The notes under the pieces are model-generated. The model was not told the origin of the DNA. It worked only from the letters and a program-made list of their open reading frames with translations, and did no database searches. A DNA stretch of 7,292 nt from Sphingomonadaceae bacterium (GTDB taxonomy: Bacteria > Pseudomonadota > Alphaproteobacteria > Sphingomonadales > Sphingomonadaceae): positions 1-7,292 of the forward strand of contig JACVCM010000118.1 of assembly GCA_016742125.1 (NCBI GenBank), in the 5' to 3' direction. This document shows, in pieces, positions 1-6,586 of this stretch. How positions within the stretch are numbered: position 1 is the first letter of the stretch; every line of letters begins with the position of its first letter. The position numbers were made by a program, and so were the translations under genes.

Positions 1-1
1 C

Positions 2-436
2 GATACGCCCAATCATCGGAGCCCCCTTGCCGGGATGCGGCGCGATGTGAACACGGGGAGAAGCGCCTGCCCGCGAAGCCATCCCTATATCATCCCGCAA
101 TTCACGATGGGCGTGGCCTTCAGCATCGAGACGGGAGACGAACCTGAGCTTTGGCATCTTTCGAGCGACACGATGCTCCCCCCTCCGCTGCGCCGCCCGG
201 GCGCCAGTTTTCACAGCGATTATTTCGAGGCCTGGGAGGATGATATACGCCTGCGATGGGAAGCGGCATGTCTCGACAAGATGCTCAACTGTTCGGATGG
301 TGACCTGGGCGACGGACATATCCTGTCCCGCGGGAAGCATTATCCGCAGCGGCAGGTTTCGCCCCGCCTCGTCGCAATACCCACGAACGCTCAATTTGGC
401 ACCGATCATGGTCATGCGACAAGTGGCACGCATTAG
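2..436 (+). CDS. DUF1996-like secreted protein, C-terminal fragment (5' end outside window)
   Basis: The reading frame is open from base 2, so the gene starts upstream of the window and only about 144 C-terminal residues are visible. An internal ATG at 35 is unlikely to be the start, because the residues before it (DTPNHRS) already look like the DUF1996 motif D-(S/T)-P-(D/N)-H-R-S. Further family-like landmarks follow in order: ACPRSHPYIIPQ, WHLSSD, an HSDYFEAW block, and a C-terminal CLDKMLNCSDGDLGDG block with two Cys residues. DUF1996 proteins are usually exported and have no established biochemical role; the family is known from fungi and bacteria. The signal peptide, if any, lies outside the window. 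The tail after the last motif (about 40 residues to the TAG at 434-436) is less conserved in look and could include a late frameshift. Family assignment rests on remembered motif order, not a search. The downstream genes are on the opposite strand. Confidence 0.6.
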   Translation, partial: DTPNHRSPLAGMRRDVNTGRSACPRSHPYIIPQFTMGVAFSIETGDEPELWHLSSDTMLPPPLRRPGASFHSDYFEAWEDDIRLRWEAACLDKMLNCSDGDLGDGHILSRGKHYPQRQVSPRLVAIPTNAQFGTDHGHATSGTH

Positions 437-487
437 AAGACGGGCGCGGACCGGGGCCGGAGGTCCAAAACTGTTCCGAGACCAGGA

Positions 488-903
488 TTATGCGACCGCT
501 GCGCTCATCGCCGGAAAGGGCCGTCCCGCGCCGCGTGTTACGCCTGCGCCTCGTTCGACGCTTAGGCACATCGCCTCGCTCTGCTGCGGACAAAGCAGGC
601 TCTTCGCCCAAAGCGGCGCGCACAGGCAGGCTTCGACAATCTGGTTGAATTCCCGATACTGACCGTTTCCCGACGATCGGGATGATATAATTGGCCAGAA
701 AGCGATATTCGGCTTCGAGGGTCTTCTCGTTGCAGTCCGGAGCCACTTGCAGAATGGGGTGCCCCCGACGGGGTCCCTCCGCCGCGATAGCGGGGAGGCC
801 ACCAGACCGTTTCGTTGAAGATGGCAAATGGCCCGCCATCGGGGACATTGCATTCGCGTCGCGTGAAAGATGGTGGCCACCGTCGGGCGTAGCGCTCGGT
901 CAC
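488..903 (-). pseudogene. Probable decayed gene of unknown family (multiple frameshifts)
   Basis: No single frame is convincing, but three consecutive minus-strand segments in three different frames each read like normal protein with GC-rich, sphingomonad-like codons. From about 903 to 790 the frame gives VTERYARRW and then DGGPFAIFNETVWWPP. From about 765 to 665 a second frame gives GHPILQVAPDCNEKTLEAEY and FLANYIIPIVG. From about 665 to 560 a third frame gives NGQYREFNQIVEACLCAPLW and CPQQSEAMC, and it stays open to a TAA at 488-490. The segments follow each other without large gaps, as expected of one gene of about 135 residues broken by at least two indels. I do not recognise the family. 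The GTG at 901-903 is only a possible start. It lies just behind the terminator of the upstream PEP-CTERM gene and is convergent with the DUF1996-like gene. The call is an inference from codon look; chance open frames are the alternative. Confidence 0.35.
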
Positions 904-931
904 GCGGGTGCGCCTTGGTCGCTACCTATAG

Positions 932-958
932 AAAAACGCCCGGGCATGCCCGGGCGTT
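932..958 (-). terminator. Rho-independent terminator of the first PEP-CTERM gene
   Basis: Bases 935-958 form a perfect 24-nt palindrome whose arms are AACGCCCGGGCA and its exact complement. Read on the minus strand, the hairpin starts about 22 nt after the TAA of the PEP-CTERM gene and runs directly into TTTTTC. There is no T run on the plus-strand side, so it should act mainly on minus-strand transcription. Confidence 0.85.
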
Positions 959-979
959 CTCATGTTGCGAACAATGCTG

Positions 980-1546
980 TTAGCCGAACGATACCGATAC
1001 GCGCGGCTCTGCCCTGCGGCGGCGCATCGAGGCACCCAGCGCGCCGAAACCGACCAGCATCATCATCCAGGTGCCCGGTTCGGGAACGGCGGGGACTTTA
1101 TCAATCCTGAAAGCATAATTTGTGAACCGAACGCCCAGCGCATTGTCCGAGACATAGGCTGAAGCAGCTGCACCCGGATCCTGCGAGGCAAATCCTGACG
1201 TCGGACCGTAGAATTGGCCAAGATATTTGCTCGAATAATTTTCGGCGAGCAAAGAGCCGCCATTGCCCTGGTTTCCGGAGTATCCGATGACCGAGTACCA
1301 GGCCATGTTGTTGATATTGGCTACTAGGTTATCGACTGTTGAAATGGCATAATCGGAAGCGGTACCGCCGAACAGCAGCGCAGCTGCTTCTTGGCCGGTG
1401 TAGGCCAAGGGTCCGTTCGGGGGCGAGCCAGACCAGCTTGGCCCCTGATCCACCGTCCAGCTGCCCACAAATATCGTCGCTGCATGCGCAGGAAGCGACG
1501 CGATGGCGCCCAGCGCCGCCGCAGCCAAAAGAAACGCCTTGTTCAT
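980..1546 (-). CDS. PEPxxWA-CTERM sorting domain-containing protein
   Basis: This is a 188-residue exported protein. Residues 1-22 form a signal peptide (MNKAFLLAAAALGAIASLPA, then HA-A cleavage). The C-terminus carries the sorting signal VPEPGTW (154-160), a hydrophobic helix (about 160-173) and an RRRR cluster (175-178). It is the PEPxxWA variant, although the residue after Trp is Met rather than Ala. By family knowledge such proteins are exported by Sec and processed at this signal by an exosortase. The mature part contains AYTGQEAAALLFGG and DYAISTV (about 48-71), a block I recall in other sphingomonad PEP-CTERM proteins; its function is unknown. The start ATG at 1544-1546 has AGGGG ten bases upstream. 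A sigma-54-type promoter candidate lies 37-53 bases upstream and a strong terminator follows the TAA at 980-982. The gene appears monocistronic. About ten residues follow the Arg cluster, a somewhat long tail. Confidence in class is high; role is unknown. Confidence 0.93.
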   Translation of the reverse strand: MNKAFLLAAAALGAIASLPAHAATIFVGSWTVDQGPSWSGSPPNGPLAYTGQEAAALLFGGTASDYAISTVDNLVANINNMAWYSVIGYSGNQGNGGSLLAENYSSKYLGQFYGPTSGFASQDPGAAASAYVSDNALGVRFTNYAFRIDKVPAVPEPGTWMMMLVGFGALGASMRRRRAEPRVSVSFG

Positions 1547-1556
1547 TGCCCTATAT

Positions 1557-1561
1557 CCCCT
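1557..1561 (-). promoter_or_regulatory. Ribosome binding site of the first PEP-CTERM gene
   Basis: AGGGG on the minus strand lies ten bases before the ATG at 1544-1546 and supports this start. A second purine run (AGGG, 1549-1552) is too close to the ATG to be the main site. Confidence 0.5.
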
Positions 1562-1582
1562 GTTTCACCCGCCGATCATGAC

Positions 1583-1599
1583 TGCAATCGATTGGCCAA
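1583..1599 (-). promoter_or_regulatory. Candidate sigma-54 (RpoN) -24/-12 promoter
   Basis: On the minus strand this reads TTGGCCAATCGATTGCA. It has the invariant GG and GC dinucleotides of the -24/-12 promoter with exact spacing, and the flanking TTGGC and TTGCA match the consensus TTGGCAC-N5-TTGCA; only the A-C of the -24 box differs. Transcription would begin near 1572, leaving a leader of about 26 nt that includes the AGGGG ribosome site. RpoN control of PEP-CTERM genes through the PrsK/PrsR two-component pair is known in other bacteria. No such regulator is encoded in this window, so the assignment is by sequence match only. Confidence 0.5.
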
Positions 1600-1819
1600 T
1601 CAAATTAGGAACTTAACTTTGCGCACATATCAATCCCTCCACCAAGAATAATGTCTCGATTTGGCACATGATTCACAACACCAAGCAGAGGTCGCGTGAT
1701 CAAATATCCCCGTTTTGCGGGCTATTCGCTTGCAACGTCACGCCCCAGGCGCGCGCATCGGCCGAAGCGGGTTAGTTAATATTCAGTCGGTAGCAACAGG
1801 CGGGCCGCGTCGTCTGCCA

Positions 1820-2107
1820 TCACTCAGCCTTTCCCGCACGGCCGACACACTCTCGTCGCTCCTGGCGCCGATGTGAGTCCTCGGCTCCTTTGCGCGCCCA
1901 TAGCAGGGTGACCCACCGCCCCGTCCGACGCCGAAGTTCGGATGCGCTCCGCGCGCGCGCAATCCTTTCAGGATCGAGGTCGTCCCGCTTGCACTCGGGG
2001 CCGGCGGCTCGGCAATGCGAGGGCAGGCGCCCCTGCAGGGCGAGTTCGGTCCGAAAGCGCGGCGGACAATGTGAAAAGGCCCGCGGGCGCGGATCGTCCC
2101 GCATCAT
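1820..2107 (-). CDS. Doubtful small hypothetical ORF behind the broken regulator-like gene
   Basis: This minus-strand frame encodes 95 residues beginning MMRDDPRPRAF. Two tandem ATGs (2107-2105 and 2104-2102) follow a GGAG motif, and the pseudogene upstream ends with TAA only 13 bases before, so the arrangement is operon-like. The stop overlaps the ATG of a 14-codon ORF (1776-1820) in a TGATG junction. Against it, the product is very rich in Arg and Ala with low-complexity character, has no recognisable domain, membrane segment or motif, and the other frames across this GC-rich stretch are also open for long distances. It may be a remnant of a second gene that decayed along with the pseudogene, or a chance ORF. 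No function is proposed. Confidence 0.2.
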   Translation of the reverse strand: MMRDDPRPRAFSHCPPRFRTELALQGRLPSHCRAAGPECKRDDLDPERIARARSASELRRRTGRWVTLLWARKGAEDSHRRQERRECVGRAGKAE

Positions 2108-2120
2108 TCTCCAGATTCGC

Positions 2121-2785
2121 TTATGCAGGCGCGCGATTGGCAAGCTCAACTGCCCCGGTCTCCGCCCCAATAGTGCTCAGCTTGGCCTTCTGAAAATCCA
2201 GAATGCTCTGCCTATGGTCGTCGACAGCATTTTGAAAGGCCTCGACGGCGACATCGATCGGGAACCCTATGTGCGCAATGGACGCTATGGTGACGAGAGT
2301 GGCCGTGGCCAAGTCGATAATTGACCAGTGCCAGCAGTAGCGCCCGCGACTGGGCATCGACTGACGGCGGCAGAACAACGACCCGGCCTTCTCTCGGTTG
2401 ACAAACGAGAGCTTGCCGGTCTGCCCCCTCCGGGCCGCGCTCCCAAGGACTCCAAGCTGACCACGAGCAAGACCTCCTGATCGGGATCCCGATCGGGCGT
2501 CAGCGAGTGAAGTGTCGCTGCCAGGATGTCCTCCCGATACGCGCGGACGAGGCCAGCCGCTTAGGAAGGAGACCATCCTGACTGCATAATTTCGATGGCG
2601 ACGGTCGCCTCGATCACGAACGGCACAGTGTAATCGACACGCCTACCCTTGCCTGGATGGAGGCCAGAGGGGATTCCCTCCGCTCTAAGCTTGCGCAATT
2701 GCGCTCGAAACGCGCCTCCGGCATCGCCCGCAATGCCGTTCAGTTTCGCCAGCGCTTCGGGCAACTCGGCATAGGTTAGCTGCAT
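2121..2785 (-). pseudogene. Broken gene for a small, possibly MerR-like DNA-binding protein
   Basis: The minus-strand gene starts at ATG 2783-2785, five bases after a GGAG ribosome site. It reads MQLTYAELPEALAKLNGIAG and onward for 74 residues to an in-frame TAA (2561-2563). The same frame then continues as plausible protein (AAGLVRAYREDILAATLHSL, then TPDRDPDQEVLLVVSLES). Near the run of five C at 2424-2428 the coding signal shifts to another frame, which carries WSIIDLATATLVTIASIAHI and EAFQNAVDDHRQSILDFQKA to a TAA at 2121-2123. Repaired, the product would be about 220 residues. Residues 26-75 (FRAQLRKLRAEGIP, a GKGRRVDY wing-like turn, then VAIEIMQSGWSP) resemble the layout of MerR-type winged-helix proteins. 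That resemblance is inferred and not backed by a search. One nonsense codon plus one frameshift argue for true decay rather than a single sequencing error. Confidence 0.6.
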
Positions 2786-3502
2786 AACTGCTCCACAATG
2801 GCGGCGCCGGTTCGGGGGACTTAAACCCAGCTCGGCGCCGTGCACGTCCATTATCCAGCGACTCCACGCCCTAGGCGAGACGTCTGGTACAGAGTTGCAT
2901 CACCTCGACGGGAATCGCCAGCCTAGCAAGATGGTGGGAGCCACAAGCATGGTCAATCGCTGCGCAGCCGGCTGCCGCAATTGCGACGCGATTGGGCGTG
3001 CACACAATCGGCATATTCTGCTATCGAGGCGCGAATGCGAGGCGCTCCCATTCGACCGGGGAGGATGCGTCCCGCTGCAGGGCAGGCGATCATGTGGTCT
3101 TTCACCCCTGCCTGGAGCGAAACGCGCGGTTCGGTCGCGTCGCATCGCGCAGCGCTGCGCGGACTGCAAGACCGCCCGCGCTCTTTCAGTTCGCCTTAGG
3201 CTGAGCGGACTCCCTTTTCTCGCGACCGAATTGGCGGCAGCCTTGATCTCAACGCCACGACTTCATCCCGCAAAGTGCTAGAATGGGACATAAGAGCGAT
3301 CGAGGAAGGGGCAGCTTCTCTATGTTACGCTTGTTCGTTAAGAGCGAATCCATGATTCGGCCCCAAACTTCTGCCCCGACAGAACCGGTAACGCGGTTCA
3401 CACTCAGCGCCGATCTTGCGGTCACTTGAGCGGGCGGGATGTCATTTTCCATACCAGATATTTTTAGCCCTCGCGCCCTGCTCGTTCCCGGCTGATCCTG
3501 CG
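2786..3502. other. Gene-poor stretch upstream of the glycosylation operon
   Basis: No convincing gene was found on either strand. Two tiny ORFs exist: a 31-residue one on the minus strand starting at 3289-3291 (MSHSSTLRDEVVALRSRLPP...), and a 35-residue one on the plus strand at 3322-3429 (MLRLFVKSESMIRPQTSAPT...) with AGGAAGGGG eleven bases upstream. A minus-strand stretch near 3250-3160 reads VEIKAAANSVARKGSPLSLR in an open frame and could be a remnant of a small gene. I see no well-spaced -35/-10 pair for the operon, although its promoter must lie in or before this region. TAGAAT at 3279-3284 lacks a suitable partner. Confidence 0.4.
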
Positions 3503-5008
3503 ATGAAAATGCACCGTCGGCGATCGCCAATTTCAAACGGAGCGACTCAGACCGTCGCATTGGTGCTTGCGCTCATTCTCATGAGCTGGCCGGCCCTCTA
3601 CAACGGCGCAGCATTCTTTTTTCCGGACACACAAACCTATTTGCGAGGGGCCGGTACCTCGGTCTATGAATTGACCGGTTGGGAGACCGACTGGTCAGAT
3701 CGGCATAGCCTGGTTCGTGAAGCGGTTGAGAACCCTGAGGATGGCGGCGGCCGCGCTACGGACACCGCCGAAGACGACCCGCAACAGCTGGCGCACCCGG
3801 TGCTTCTGGGGCGGTCCGTTTATTACGGGCTTCTCATTTTGCCATTCCTGACTTTGTTCGGAAGTCTTGGCGGCGTGTTCGTACAGGCAGGCTTGGCTGT
3901 GCTTGTAATTTGGATCACGCTTCGAGCCCTCGGGCTTGGCCAGGGCGGACATCACGCGATACGTGTGTTGGCGGCCGCAGCGGCACTTGCAGCGTTCACC
4001 TCCCTTCCTTTCTTCGTGTCGCTCTTGATGCCCGATGTATTCACCGGATTCGCAGTCGCAATGGCGCTCTCCGCATTGATTGGCTGGAAGCGTCTCGGCA
4101 CATTTGAGAAAGTGGCCTTGGCCTCGATTGCGGGCTTCGCTTCGATGTTCCACAGTTCGAACATCCTGATCTTGGGCGCGATGCTTGTGCTGGGTCTGGC
4201 GGTTTGGCTTTTTGGTCGGGGCGTTCAGATCGCCGGCATCATGGTCCTGGCGATCGCCGCGACAACCGGTGTGGTTAGCGAGCGCATTTTTATGAGGGCG
4301 GTGGAAGCCCAACTTGGCGAGCCGCCGATCCGCCCTCCCTTCCTAACCGCTCGTCTGATAAACGAAGGCCCCGCTCTGAAGCTCCTTCGCGAAAGATGTC
4401 CGCAGATTGGCCTTGAGGCATGCCATTTTCGAGATCGGATGCCCCAGGACAGCGACACCTTTCTCTGGAGTCTTCGGCCCGCAGAGGGCGTCTTTTCAGT
4501 CGAATCCCATGCCGTACAGCGCCGGTTGGCCGAACAAGATAGTCGATTGGCCTGGGAAACATTTCGCGCCTACCCCATTGAGGTAATTCGACACAGCGCC
4601 GTCGCCAGCGTGCGGCAATTGTTCATGGTCAAAGCGGACATTTTCAATCTTCATCCTTCGGAGGTTGGCGAACTGCCCCCGCGCTACGCGCAAGAATTAT
4701 CACGGAGTCGTTCCGCTGCCGGCAAGATGCCGATGCAATTCTTCGACATCGGCATCTATGTGACGGCATTGATGGCGGCGGGACTCTTATTGTTCATTCT
4801 AGTGCGCGGTCGAAGCCGCGAGCATCGGGTCGCGGCGTTCCTGCTATTCGGCACGATTTTTGCCAATGCGCTGATAACGGGGGCGCTGTCCAAACCCCAT
4901 AACCGGTATAACGCTCGCTTGCTCTGGGTGCTCCCGCTCGCAGCAGGAGCAATTATCATCTCTTCAAAGCGTGACCCAGGCGCGAGGTACCGAAATGAAA
5001 AAGGCTAG
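3503..5008 (+). CDS. Polytopic membrane protein, putative GT-C-type glycosyltransferase of a gtr-like operon
   Basis: The product has 501 residues if it starts at ATG 3503; an in-frame TTG at 3416 would add 29 residues, but neither start has a clear ribosome site and the ATG gives a conventional basic N-terminus (MKMHRRR) before the first helix. Predicted membrane segments lie near residues 15-33, 105-120, 122-141, 152-173, 176-193, 203-237 (one or two), 241-256, 415-434, 441-461 and 471-487. A loop of about 70 residues after helix 1 carries acidic residues (FPDTQTYL with D42; ETDW with E61 and D63), and a hydrophilic domain of about 155 residues (257-412) has two Cys (299, 307). An acidic residue in the first outer loop is usual for GT-C transferases that use polyprenyl-phosphate sugars. 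The tail carries PHNRYNARLLWVLPLA. It overlaps the next gene by 14 bases. The transferase role is inferred from topology and neighbours; another membrane role is possible. Confidence 0.8.
   Translation: MKMHRRRSPISNGATQTVALVLALILMSWPALYNGAAFFFPDTQTYLRGAGTSVYELTGWETDWSDRHSLVREAVENPEDGGGRATDTAEDDPQQLAHPVLLGRSVYYGLLILPFLTLFGSLGGVFVQAGLAVLVIWITLRALGLGQGGHHAIRVLAAAAALAAFTSLPFFVSLLMPDVFTGFAVAMALSALIGWKRLGTFEKVALASIAGFASMFHSSNILILGAMLVLGLAVWLFGRGVQIAGIMVLAIAATTGVVSERIFMRAVEAQLGEPPIRPPFLTARLINEGPALKLLRERCPQIGLEACHFRDRMPQDSDTFLWSLRPAEGVFSVESHAVQRRLAEQDSRLAWETFRAYPIEVIRHSAVASVRQLFMVKADIFNLHPSEVGELPPRYAQELSRSRSAAGKMPMQFFDIGIYVTALMAAGLLLFILVRGRSREHRVAAFLLFGTIFANALITGALSKPHNRYNARLLWVLPLAAGAIIISSKRDPGARYRNEKG
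4984..4987 (+). promoter_or_regulatory. Ribosome binding site deciding the glycosyltransferase start
   Basis: GAGG lies seven bases before ATG 4995, inside the 3' end of the upstream gene. It supports ATG 4995 over the in-frame GTG at 4971, which has no purine-rich site at a suitable distance. Confidence 0.6.
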
Positions 5009-5984
5009 CCCGAATATTGCCGTCCTGCTGCCATGCTATAATGAAGAAGCCTCGGTGGCTCAGACGATCAGATCCTTTCGGGCCGCAGTCCCCGAAGCGA
5101 TCATCTATGTCTGCGACAACAACAGCACGGACCGAACGGCCGAGATTGCTCTTGCCGAAGGAGCTGTACTCCTTACTGAGCGAGCTAAAGGCAAGGGTTG
5201 CGTTGTGCGCCGGATGTTCGCCGACGTCGATGCAGACTATTATATAATGGCCGACGGCGACGCCACGTACGACGCAAATGCGGCGCCACGCCTGTTGAAT
5301 ACCGCTATTTCGCAGCGCCTCGACATGGTCGTCGGTTGCCGCGAGGAGCAAGATGCGGACGCCTATCGCCATGGCCATCGCCTCGGGAACCATGTGCTGA
5401 CCCGAACACTCAGCGCATTTTTCGGCCGCAGTTTTAGTGATATCCTTTCCGGATACCGCGTTTTCTCCCGACGATTTGTGAAGTCTTTCCCCGCCTTCTC
5501 AAACGGTTTCGAAATCGAGACAGAAATAAGTGTTCACGCGCTAAGAATGCAGATGCCTACAGGAGAGGTCAGGACGACGTATTTTTCGCGTCCCGAGGGG
5601 TCGACGTCCAAACTGTCGACCTATCGTGATGGTGTGCGAATCCTTTCCACTATTTTTGACCTAGTCCGACAGGAGAGTCCTCTCCTTTTCTTTGCGGGTA
5701 TCGCGCTGGCGCTCGCGGTCGTCTCTATCGTCTTGGCTATTCCGTTGGTCGACACCTATCTTCGAACTGGTGCAGTGCCAAGGTTCCCGACGGCAATTCT
5801 TAGTTCGGCGCTCATGATCGTGGCGTTTCTCTTCGCACTCGCTGGTTTGATTCTGGACACCGTCGTTCGCGGCCGGCGGGAGACCCTCCGGATGGCGTAT
5901 TTGGCAGCGGTCACACCTATGCTTCAGGTCTCGCCCCCTGTGAACAATCCCCAAATAAACTCGCACCCGGAAGCCGCGAAATGA
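4995..5984 (+). CDS. Family 2 glycosyltransferase, DPM1/GtrB-like, membrane-anchored
   Basis: This 329-residue protein has a GT-A catalytic domain followed by two membrane helices. Visible motifs are LLPCYNEE (11-18), the nucleotide-binding DNNSTDRT (41-48), GKG (66-68), the metal-binding DGD within MADGDATYD (87-89), VVGCRE (112-117), SGYRVFSRRF (152-161), GFEIETE (171-177) and RPEGSTSKL (199-207). The helices are near 230-250 and 268-290. This order is that of enzymes that transfer a sugar from a nucleotide donor to a polyprenyl phosphate on the cytoplasmic face, as GtrB and dolichyl-phosphate mannose synthase do. The sugar cannot be read from sequence. It overlaps the upstream membrane-protein gene by 14 bases and its TGA abuts the GtrA-family gene, so the three are likely cotranscribed and translationally coupled. 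All catalytic motifs are intact. The last 25 residues are polar and probably unstructured. Confidence 0.93.
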   Translation: MKKASPNIAVLLPCYNEEASVAQTIRSFRAAVPEAIIYVCDNNSTDRTAEIALAEGAVLLTERAKGKGCVVRRMFADVDADYYIMADGDATYDANAAPRLLNTAISQRLDMVVGCREEQDADAYRHGHRLGNHVLTRTLSAFFGRSFSDILSGYRVFSRRFVKSFPAFSNGFEIETEISVHALRMQMPTGEVRTTYFSRPEGSTSKLSTYRDGVRILSTIFDLVRQESPLLFFAGIALALAVVSIVLAIPLVDTYLRTGAVPRFPTAILSSALMIVAFLFALAGLILDTVVRGRRETLRMAYLAAVTPMLQVSPPVNNPQINSHPEAAK

Positions 5985-6491
5985 ATGAAAGCTCAAATCG
6001 CCTTACATTGCGGGGCGGCTGGGCATTTTTCATCTCGCCCAGTGATTTGCAGAGACCGGATGCCTGAGACAGCCCGCAAGCGACGGGCGTGGGGCGGCAC
6101 TATCAGGTCGTTCATAAGGTTCGCCATAACTGGTGCAGCCGGATTCGCGGTAGACGCGGCGACGCTCTCTCTGCTGCTGGCGACCACGGGTTTGGGGCCA
6201 TATTTTTCGAGGGCGCTCAGCTTCCCTGTCGCGCTCGGCATCACCTGGTATCTCAACCGCATTTGGACTTTTGAGCGAACCGATCAAGCCCGGCTGCCGC
6301 AGTCCGCGCGGTACGTGATGGTTCAGCTTTTGGGCGCCGCGTTCAACTTCGCCATCTTTGCGCTTTGCATTTCAATCGGCCCTCCCGTCTTCGGGCGTTT
6401 CCCTATCATTGCACTGGCAATCGCCTCTGCGGCTGCGATGATCCTGAACTTCGTCGGCTCACGGCATTGGGCCTTCAGCGGCGAGCGCTGA
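5985..6491 (+). CDS. GtrA family membrane protein
   Basis: The product has 168 residues from ATG 5985, or 143 from ATG 6060. The GtrA domain spans about 38-165, with four predicted membrane helices near 43-66, 73-93, 109-131 and 140-158. Typical family features are FIRFAITGAAGFAVDAATL in helix 1, WYLNRIWTF at the end of helix 2, and NFVGSRHWAF at the end of helix 4. GtrA-family proteins are thought to help move or present polyprenyl-phosphate sugars across the cytoplasmic membrane for surface glycosylation. The ATG at 5985 directly follows the TGA of the glycosyltransferase gene and has GGAAG eleven bases upstream. The first 25 residues are not GtrA-like, so ATG 6060 could be the real start, giving a typical family length. 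A third ATG at 5981 is in another frame and stops after 28 codons. This is the last gene of the operon. Confidence 0.92.
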   Translation: MKAQIALHCGAAGHFSSRPVICRDRMPETARKRRAWGGTIRSFIRFAITGAAGFAVDAATLSLLLATTGLGPYFSRALSFPVALGITWYLNRIWTFERTDQARLPQSARYVMVQLLGAAFNFAIFALCISIGPPVFGRFPIIALAIASAAAMILNFVGSRHWAFSGER

Positions 6492-6541
6492 CACTTTCCG
6501 GGGCTCCGGCGGCGCCGCGCCCATATTTCTGCGTCGGCTAT

Positions 6542-6578
6542 GTCCGGCCAGAGCTACCTGCTAGGGTCCGGGCCGGAC
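6542..6578. terminator. Possible hairpin between convergent genes
   Basis: GTCCGGCC (6542-6549) and GGCCGGAC (6571-6578) form a perfect 8-bp inverted repeat with a 21-nt loop, between the stop of the GtrA gene and the stop of the convergent PEP-CTERM gene. Neither strand has a T run after it, so it would be a weak or factor-dependent terminator at best. Confidence 0.3.
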
Positions 6579-6586
6579 GGATGCGA

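Noticed and set aside
285..848. Long minus-strand open frame of 187 codons
   Set aside because: Only its middle part looks like protein; the ends are Arg- and Pro-rich shadow, and the 3' end overlaps the DUF1996-like gene. Treated as one segment of a frameshifted pseudogene.
1661..1677. Second sigma-54-like site, plus strand (TTGGCAC then TCACA)
   Set aside because: The -12 GC dinucleotide is missing and no plus-strand gene lies downstream at a useful distance.
2479..2494. Perfect 16-nt palindrome GATCGGGATCCCGATC
   Set aside because: It falls inside the pseudogene and encodes the Asp-Arg-Asp-Pro-Asp repeat; there is no T run or promoter nearby, so an operator or terminator role is not supported.
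2895..3281. 128-codon Cys-containing plus-strand frame
   Set aside because: Cys pairs hint at a zinc site, but their spacing matches no motif I know, the composition is Arg-rich, and there is no convincing start signal.
3416..3502. TTG start extending the membrane protein by 29 residues
   Set aside because: No ribosome site, and the extension lacks the features of a signal or helix; ATG 3503 gives a normal basic N-terminus.
3695..4312. 205-codon minus-strand open frame
   Set aside because: Antisense shadow of the polytopic membrane protein; its polar, His- and Gln-rich product is what the reverse of hydrophobic codons gives.
4956..5393. 145-codon minus-strand open frame
   Set aside because: Antisense to the glycosyltransferase catalytic domain, whose motifs are intact on the plus strand.
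5981..6067. ATG overlapping the glycosyltransferase stop (ATGA) with a better-spaced GGAAG
   Set aside because: This frame stops after 28 codons and has no recognisable features; the GtrA gene is in the frame of ATG 5985.
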